A stretch of DNA of 64,000 nt from Pirellulales bacterium. Its GTDB lineage: Bacteria; Planctomycetota; Planctomycetia; Pirellulales; Thermoguttaceae. This document shows positions 59,927-64,000 of this stretch, piece after piece; the first letter of the stretch is position 1; each line of letters starts with the position of its first letter. Where the stretch lies: contig JAFGRD010000046.1 in assembly GCA_016935315.1 (NCBI GenBank), forward strand, positions 1-64,000, in the 5' to 3' direction. A program made the position numbers and the translations under genes. The notes beneath the pieces are model-generated. The model was not told where the DNA came from. It worked only from the letters and a program-made list of their open reading frames with translations, and did not search any database.

Positions 59927-60361
59927 GGTCCCCCCTCCCCTTTGCGGCTACCGAGCAACTGGCGAGTTTGTCGGTCGCGGAAAATGTAGCGGTTATTCCT
60001 CTTGTATCGGATCGGCTGTTCTTGCAGGCATCATTAGCGCCGATTGGGTTTCTGGACCCTTCTTTTAGGGGGATCTCGCCGCCGACAGCCTCTGCCGCCG
60101 GGAAACGGCCACCCGATCTTCTGTACGCAACATGCTTTCCAGCAAAGAGTTAGAATGAGTGAATCGACGCTCGCAATCGACCAGCTCCCACGGCGGTCAC
60201 CGCCAGTGTTCTCCATTGACAGGCATTACGGAAGCGGACATAATCCGCCGTCTTGTCTCCAGGCAGCCTTCGGCGTTCCCGTTTCACCCCTGTCGAGGCA
60301 CCGAAGGTCTTTCCTACGCTGCTGTTGCGGCGATTTCCCCTTTCAGGCAACCCGGCCCGAC
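59927..60361. other. Divergent intergenic region, little recognised
   Basis: Separates the BBP7 gene from the second barrel gene. I see no convincing promoter or RNA; a TAGAAT at about 60150 is the only -10-like box, without a -35. The open frame upstream of 60362 has no signal-peptide-like start and is left out. Confidence 0.35.
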
Positions 60362-61237
60362 ATGACCCGCGGCAACGTCCTTCCCGTCGCATGGCTCTTG
60401 CTGGCCGCCTCGATCGGCCGGCTGGCCGTACCGGCTTCCGGTCAAGAGCCGATGGCCGGGTTGTACGAGCACGAGACGATCTCGCATGGTCCGCAGAGTG
60501 AAGCCGGCTGCTGCTCACAGTGTGGCATGCCCTACGAGGAGCTCGGCCCGGGCGGGCACCTCGAATGCCTGCACCCGAACTGCTGGCTGCCCGGGTTTGG
60601 CGAGGGCCCCATGCCGCGCCACGGCGACCTCGGACGCCCGTTGCAGCGGGAGAGCTGGCTCTTCCGCCCGTTCAGCGCTGGCTGGTTCATGGGCATGATG
60701 CAGGGCAGCCCGCTGATCGACGACTGGGTCGGCCAACAACAGGGCTATGTGGGTGGATACCGGTTCGGCTGGGACCAGAGCTACTACTGGGGCGGGGAGA
60801 TGCGGTTCGCCTTCGCGTCGGTCGAGTTGTATGACAGTCCTCGGGCGATAGCGGCCGGGCCCTCCGAGCGTTTCAATGTCCGCCGCGATGTCGATTTGAC
60901 CCATTGGGATCTTGATCTGCTGTACTACCCATGGGGCGACACGCAGTGGCGGCCCTATTTCATGGTAGGCCTGGGGACGGCCCGGGTGATCTTCATCGAC
61001 CGACTCTCTCACCGCTACGATTCGGCCGTGTTCGCCATGCCGTTGGCGATGGGCGTGAAGTATCGCTGCAACGACTGGCTGGCGTTGCGATTCGAGTTGA
61101 CCGACAACATGGCCTTCAGTGGCGGCGGGGGCTTCAACACGTTGCACAGTCTTTCCCTTACCGGTGGCGTCGAGGTCCGTTTCGGCGGCGCCCGGAAGGC
61201 CTACTGGCCGTGGAATCCCGGACGCCATTACTGGTAG
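60362..61237 (+). CDS. Predicted outer-membrane beta-barrel protein
   Basis: A 291-residue protein with a signal peptide (about 1-28, ending VPASGQ) and a Cys-rich segment (CCSQCGMPYEELGPGGHLECLHPNC, about 52-76). About eight amphipathic strands follow: GYVGGYRFGWDQSYYWGGEMRFAFASV, LTHWDLDLLYYPWG, WRPYFMVGLGTARVIFI and the final LTGGVEVRFGG. The pattern resembles small porin/OmpA-like barrels. The ATG at 60362 starts the signal peptide; its ribosome-binding site is weak. Function beyond envelope location is not clear. Confidence 0.75.
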   Translation: MTRGNVLPVAWLLLAASIGRLAVPASGQEPMAGLYEHETISHGPQSEAGCCSQCGMPYEELGPGGHLECLHPNCWLPGFGEGPMPRHGDLGRPLQRESWLFRPFSAGWFMGMMQGSPLIDDWVGQQQGYVGGYRFGWDQSYYWGGEMRFAFASVELYDSPRAIAAGPSERFNVRRDVDLTHWDLDLLYYPWGDTQWRPYFMVGLGTARVIFIDRLSHRYDSAVFAMPLAMGVKYRCNDWLALRFELTDNMAFSGGGGFNTLHSLSLTGGVEVRFGGARKAYWPWNPGRHYW

Positions 61238-61460
61238 ACCCTCCCCGCGCCGCAGGTGGCTGAAGTGTTGCGGCAATTCGCAAGGGTCTCCACTCGTCGG
61301 GTTCCTGCCCGGGGGCCGGTGGGCGCTGCCAGCGTAGTTCCTGCTGCCTGGTCCCTTGCGCCAAGCAGGACCGAGACACCTGCACAACTCCCAAGAGGGG
61401 GTATCGTTGGTGGAAGACCCCGGCAGGAGGAAGGAGAATCCGCGACAACCTGGCCGCGGG

Positions 61461-61478
61461 GTGACAACCAGTTGTCAC
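61461..61478 (+). promoter_or_regulatory. Operator-like palindrome upstream of the LuxR-type gene
   Basis: GTGACAACCAGTTGTCAC: perfect 8-bp arms around CA, 26 bases before the ATG at 61504. A TACACT box at 61489-61494 lies directly downstream. Could be an autoregulatory site. Confidence 0.5.
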
Positions 61479-61503
61479 CGTCGATTTGTACACTATCCCC
61501 GCC

Positions 61504-62181
61504 ATGCATGCCCCCCATGTCGAGACACCCGAGCTACGGCTGTTGATCATCGACGACCGGCGTTTGATTCGCGAGGGCCTTCTGGCGCTGTTCGCGGCAT
61601 CCGACGGATTTCTGGCACTGCCCGGCGGGTTTGCGGAAATGGTCTGGCTCTGCAAGCGTTTCACCCCCGATCTGGCTTTGATGGGCATCAGCGTGCCGGA
61701 GCGGATCTCGCTTCAGACGGCCCGGTCGGTTCTGAGCCTCGGCACGCCGCCTCGGGTGGTATTTCTCGACGACGCGGTCCATCCGACCCACGTCTGGGCG
61801 GCGCGGGCGTTGGGTGCCGACGGCTACTGGACGATGTCGGCGTCGTTTCTGCAGCTTGCCGAAGGGGTCCGCACGGCCGTTGCGGGTCGGCCTTCGTTTT
61901 GCCCGGCCGCCCGACGGCATCTGCGCGTGGTGTCCAACGGCCGCGCACTGCCCCCGCCGCCGGTTCGCGCCAGCCGGCTGTCGCAGCTTACCCGGCGAGA
62001 GACCGAGGTGCTGATCTTGTTGGCGCAAGGCCTGCGGGTTCGGGAGTGTGCCCAGCGACTGAATCTGGCCTACAGCACGGTCGACAACCACAAGTCGCGA
62101 TTGATGCGAAAGCTGGGCATCGATCGTGTTGCCGACCTGGTTCGCCTGGCGATTCGCGAGGGGCTCGTCGACGAGCAGTAG
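61504..62181 (+). CDS. LuxR-type regulator with degenerate receiver domain
   Basis: A 225-residue regulator. Residues about 11-130 have the receiver fold (LRLLIIDDRRLIREGLLALF), but the phosphoacceptor position is Gly61 (LALMGISVP instead of LxMDxxMP). The switch Lys is also missing (GADGYWTMSAS instead of GYLLKDA). Residues about 160-220 are a LuxR/NarL helix-turn-helix (LTRRETEVLILLAQGLRVRECAQRLNLAYSTVDNHKSRLMRKLG). DNA binding is expected; control by phosphorylation is not. The ATG at 61504 is preferred over a TTG at 61486; neither has a strong ribosome-binding site. A palindrome lies just upstream. Confidence 0.88.
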   Translation: MHAPHVETPELRLLIIDDRRLIREGLLALFAASDGFLALPGGFAEMVWLCKRFTPDLALMGISVPERISLQTARSVLSLGTPPRVVFLDDAVHPTHVWAARALGADGYWTMSASFLQLAEGVRTAVAGRPSFCPAARRHLRVVSNGRALPPPPVRASRLSQLTRRETEVLILLAQGLRVRECAQRLNLAYSTVDNHKSRLMRKLGIDRVADLVRLAIREGLVDEQ

Positions 62182-62214
62182 CACGGTCGGTTGCCTGGGA
62201 ATCTCACCCAATGC

Positions 62215-62250
62215 AAACGGCACCGACCTTGCGGTCGGTGCCGTTTTGTT
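62215..62250. terminator. Bidirectional intrinsic terminator
   Basis: Perfect 12-bp arms ACGGCACCGACC (62217-62228) and GGTCGGTGCCGT (62233-62244) around the loop TTGC. The right side is followed by T-rich sequence and the left is preceded by A residues. It lies between the convergent LuxR-type gene and the surface-protein gene. Confidence 0.9.
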
Positions 62251-62265
62251 CTCGCGGGCGGCCGT

Positions 62266-64000
62266 CTACAGGATTGCCAGCAGCGCGTCGATTTCCGTCG
62301 CGCCCGGCTGGCGACGAACGCCCGTTTTCAGCGTGGCGCCCATCAGTCCCTCGATGGTAGAGTCCAGGTCGTCCAGGCCGTAGACGTGCCCTAACTCGTG
62401 AGACACGACCGTCAACAGGTCGATCCGATCGACGGCGTCGGACCGGGCCTCGGCCGCGCCGAACTCCTCGTCCGTCCCGGGCGTGGGGTCGACGAACCAG
62501 CCGTGCCCGGCCGCGTCGCGGTCGAGGTAGATCGTATCGGATTCGGCCAGGCCAAGTAGCGCGCCGGGCAGATCGGCAATCACGAAATCGATGGCGCTGA
62601 GCCCCGTATTGATCCCGGCGCGCTGCCAACGGGCAAGGGCTTCGGCAACGGTTACTTGCAGGTCAGCCTGGCTGAGCCCGGCATCTGAACCGCTCGGCGC
62701 CTGGCCCTCGGCGGCCGACAAGGCGGCCACGCCCGGCGCCGTCCAATTACCGAGGATCGGCTGCGTACCGGCCTGGACCGGACCGGAGATGAACTTATAG
62801 TCGGCACGGCCGGTGGTGATCGAGTCTCGGAGGAAGTACTGGGCCGTGGCGGGGTTGTAGAGGGCCACGGTATCGTGGCCGTCCCCGTTCCAGTCGCCTG
62901 CCGTCGGTTTCCAGCCGGCACTTGCCGGGCCGTAGAGGAAGGCATGGTCGGCCCAGCCGCCGCTGTGCGATTCTCTGAGATAGAAGCACGACGTGGCCGG
63001 GTCATAGAAACCCACCGTATCGGTCCCGTCGCCGTTCCAATCGCCGGTGATCGGCTGCCACCCGGAATTAGCCGGTCCGAAAGTGAACGCCTGATTGGCC
63101 CATCCGGCATTGTTGGCGTTCCGCAGGAAGAACACGGAATTGGCGGGATTGTAGAGTCCGATCGTATCCGTGCCGTCTCCGTCCCAATCGCCGACGATCG
63201 GCTGCCATCCGCCGCTGGGCGGCCCGAAGGCGAAGGTGTAATCGGCCCAGCCTTCGCTGTGCGAATTCCGCAGATGGAAGCAGGAGTGGACCGGATCGTA
63301 GAGGCCCGGCGTCTCGGTGCCGTCCCCGTTCCAATCGCCGACGAGAGCCACCCAGGTGTAGTTGGGCGGTCCGTAGCGGTAGGTGGATTCCGCTTCGACG
63401 CCCACGGTAATGGAGTTCTTCACGATGAATTGGCCGCTGCTGGGAGAGTAGCGACCGACCGCTCCCCGCGGGATCACCGTGATCGAGACCTCTTCGGAGA
63501 CCGTCGCCGCCGAGTCGTTGTCATAGGCCTTGGCCGTCAGGACACTGTCGCCGATCTTGGCTTTCGACCAGACGTAGCTGAATCCGTTGCCCGGCGTATC
63601 GTCAACATGCAACAGTTTGCCGTCGCGATAGAAGGCGACCTCGGTCACTTGGCCGTCGGCGTCGCTGGCGCCGGCGGTGATCAGCACGTCGGCCGGGCTG
63701 GCGAAATCCTGGCCCGTCGAAGGACTGCTGAGCACCACGCTCGGCGAAGCATTTTCCACGGTCACGCTAACGGTGGCCTGGTTGGAGGTCGCGCCATCGT
63801 CGTCCTTGACCGTGTACCGGAACGTATCGACGCCGAGATAGCTCCCGTCGGGTGTGTATCGAATCGTGCCGTTAACGTTGACCACCACGCTGCCATGGGC
63901 GGGCCCGGAGGCAATGGCGAGCGTCGAGGCAGCGATCGTGCCGTCCGGGTCGCTGTCGTTGGACACGACGTTGATCGTGACGGACTGGCTTCGTGTCGTG
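62266..64000 (-). CDS. Large surface protein with 49-residue repeats and snapalysin-like zincin domain (5' end missing)
   Basis: The last 577 residues of a protein whose start lies beyond the right edge; the frame is open to 64000. From the N-side: a cadherin/VCBS-like domain (GTIRYTPDGSYLGVDTFRYTVKDDDG), an Ig-like domain (VTEVAFYRDGKLLHVDDTPG), one degenerate and four good 49-residue repeats (GLYDP...GDWDGDGT) as in the gene at 4278-6011. A C-terminal domain common in planctomycete surface proteins follows (FVIADLPGALLGL). It ends in TVVSHELGHVYGLDDLD, HExGHxxGxxD, and LMGATL. The zinc site resembles snapalysin. Probably extracellular; protease activity unproven. Confidence 0.82.
   Translation of the reverse strand, partial: TTRSQSVTINVVSNDSDPDGTIAASTLAIASGPAHGSVVVNVNGTIRYTPDGSYLGVDTFRYTVKDDDGATSNQATVSVTVENASPSVVLSSPSTGQDFASPADVLITAGASDADGQVTEVAFYRDGKLLHVDDTPGNGFSYVWSKAKIGDSVLTAKAYDNDSAATVSEEVSITVIPRGAVGRYSPSSGQFIVKNSITVGVEAESTYRYGPPNYTWVALVGDWNGDGTETPGLYDPVHSCFHLRNSHSEGWADYTFAFGPPSGGWQPIVGDWDGDGTDTIGLYNPANSVFFLRNANNAGWANQAFTFGPANSGWQPITGDWNGDGTDTVGFYDPATSCFYLRESHSGGWADHAFLYGPASAGWKPTAGDWNGDGHDTVALYNPATAQYFLRDSITTGRADYKFISGPVQAGTQPILGNWTAPGVAALSAAEGQAPSGSDAGLSQADLQVTVAEALARWQRAGINTGLSAIDFVIADLPGALLGLAESDTIYLDRDAAGHGWFVDPTPGTDEEFGAAEARSDAVDRIDLLTVVSHELGHVYGLDDLDSTIEGLMGATLKTGVRRQPGATEIDALLAIL
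62740..63455 (-). repeat. 147-bp coding repeats
   Basis: One degenerate and four clear units encoding the same 49-residue module as at 4485-5052, with GLYNP, FFLRNANN and GDWNGDGT landmarks. Confidence 0.8.

Noticed and set aside
1-64000. tRNA, rRNA, prophage, integrase, toxin-antitoxin, restriction-modification or known anti-phage genes
   Set aside because: Looked for cloverleaf T-arm sequences, integrase and nuclease motifs and paired small genes; found none I can support.

Overview
The window looks like a chromosomal segment of a GC-rich planctomycete, most likely of the Pirellulales group. Three exported proteins carry the planctomycete LEPR-type N-terminal motif (LEPRVLLS, LEHRLLLN and a variant LERVEDRELLS). 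There is also a BBP7-type barrel protein, an ECF sigma factor coupled to a Ser/Thr kinase, a sulfatase and a multihaem cytochrome fused to a 5'-nucleotidase-like region. I see no tRNA, rRNA, CRISPR array, prophage, transposase or integrase gene. The taxonomic call is inference from protein families.

Layout. 0.15-15.3 kb: nagA, then a minus-strand block of a TPR protein, a matrixin-like protease, two large LEPR-type surface proteins and a three-gene operon (ECF sigma factor, TPR-bearing Ser/Thr kinase, LEPR-like exported protein). 16-23 kb: an ACT-domain protein, a lipoprotein, a soluble histidine kinase, a small conserved-looking protein, divergent nadD/priA, nnrE and an FmdB zinc ribbon. 23-25.4 kb: a scar-like patch of damaged or hypothetical genes with two copies of a short repeat. 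25.7-28.5 kb: an exported protein and a ketoacyl-synthase homologue lacking its catalytic cysteine. 28.6-38 kb: nusA, infB, rbfA, a HhH-GPD protein with a histone-like tail, a large TPR protein and a YebC-family regulator. 38-44 kb: cytochrome fusion, DUF1573 protein, response regulator and a REC-kinase-REC hybrid. 44-48.3 kb: DUF4416 protein, sulfatase, FGE-like protein and rhomboid protease. 48.5-58.4 kb: a membrane-anchored coiled protein, a TolC-like lipoprotein, a MacA-like adaptor, ABC ATPase and permease (a tripartite export system) and a GH43-like protein. 58.4-64 kb: two outer-membrane barrel candidates, a LuxR-type regulator with a degenerate receiver and a truncated surface protein with a snapalysin-like zincin motif.

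The most unusual feature is a dispersed palindromic element of about 90-100 bp (family A, five copies at about 1.4, 4.0, 15.9, 17.4 and 42.0 kb). Its arms stay complementary although their sequences differ between copies. It sits mostly at gene 3' ends and in one case supplies the C-terminus of the hybrid kinase. A second short repeat (family B, at 23.1 and 24.45 kb) brackets the damaged patch and appears to have recoded a protein C-terminus. Several proteins belong to enzyme or signalling families but lack the catalytic or phosphoacceptor residues: the ketoacyl synthase, the FGE-like protein and the LuxR receiver.

I did not find a complete recognised defence or mobile system. All function calls come from reading motifs by eye, with no database search. 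Where several start codons were possible, I chose by ribosome-binding site, promoter position and family N-terminus.
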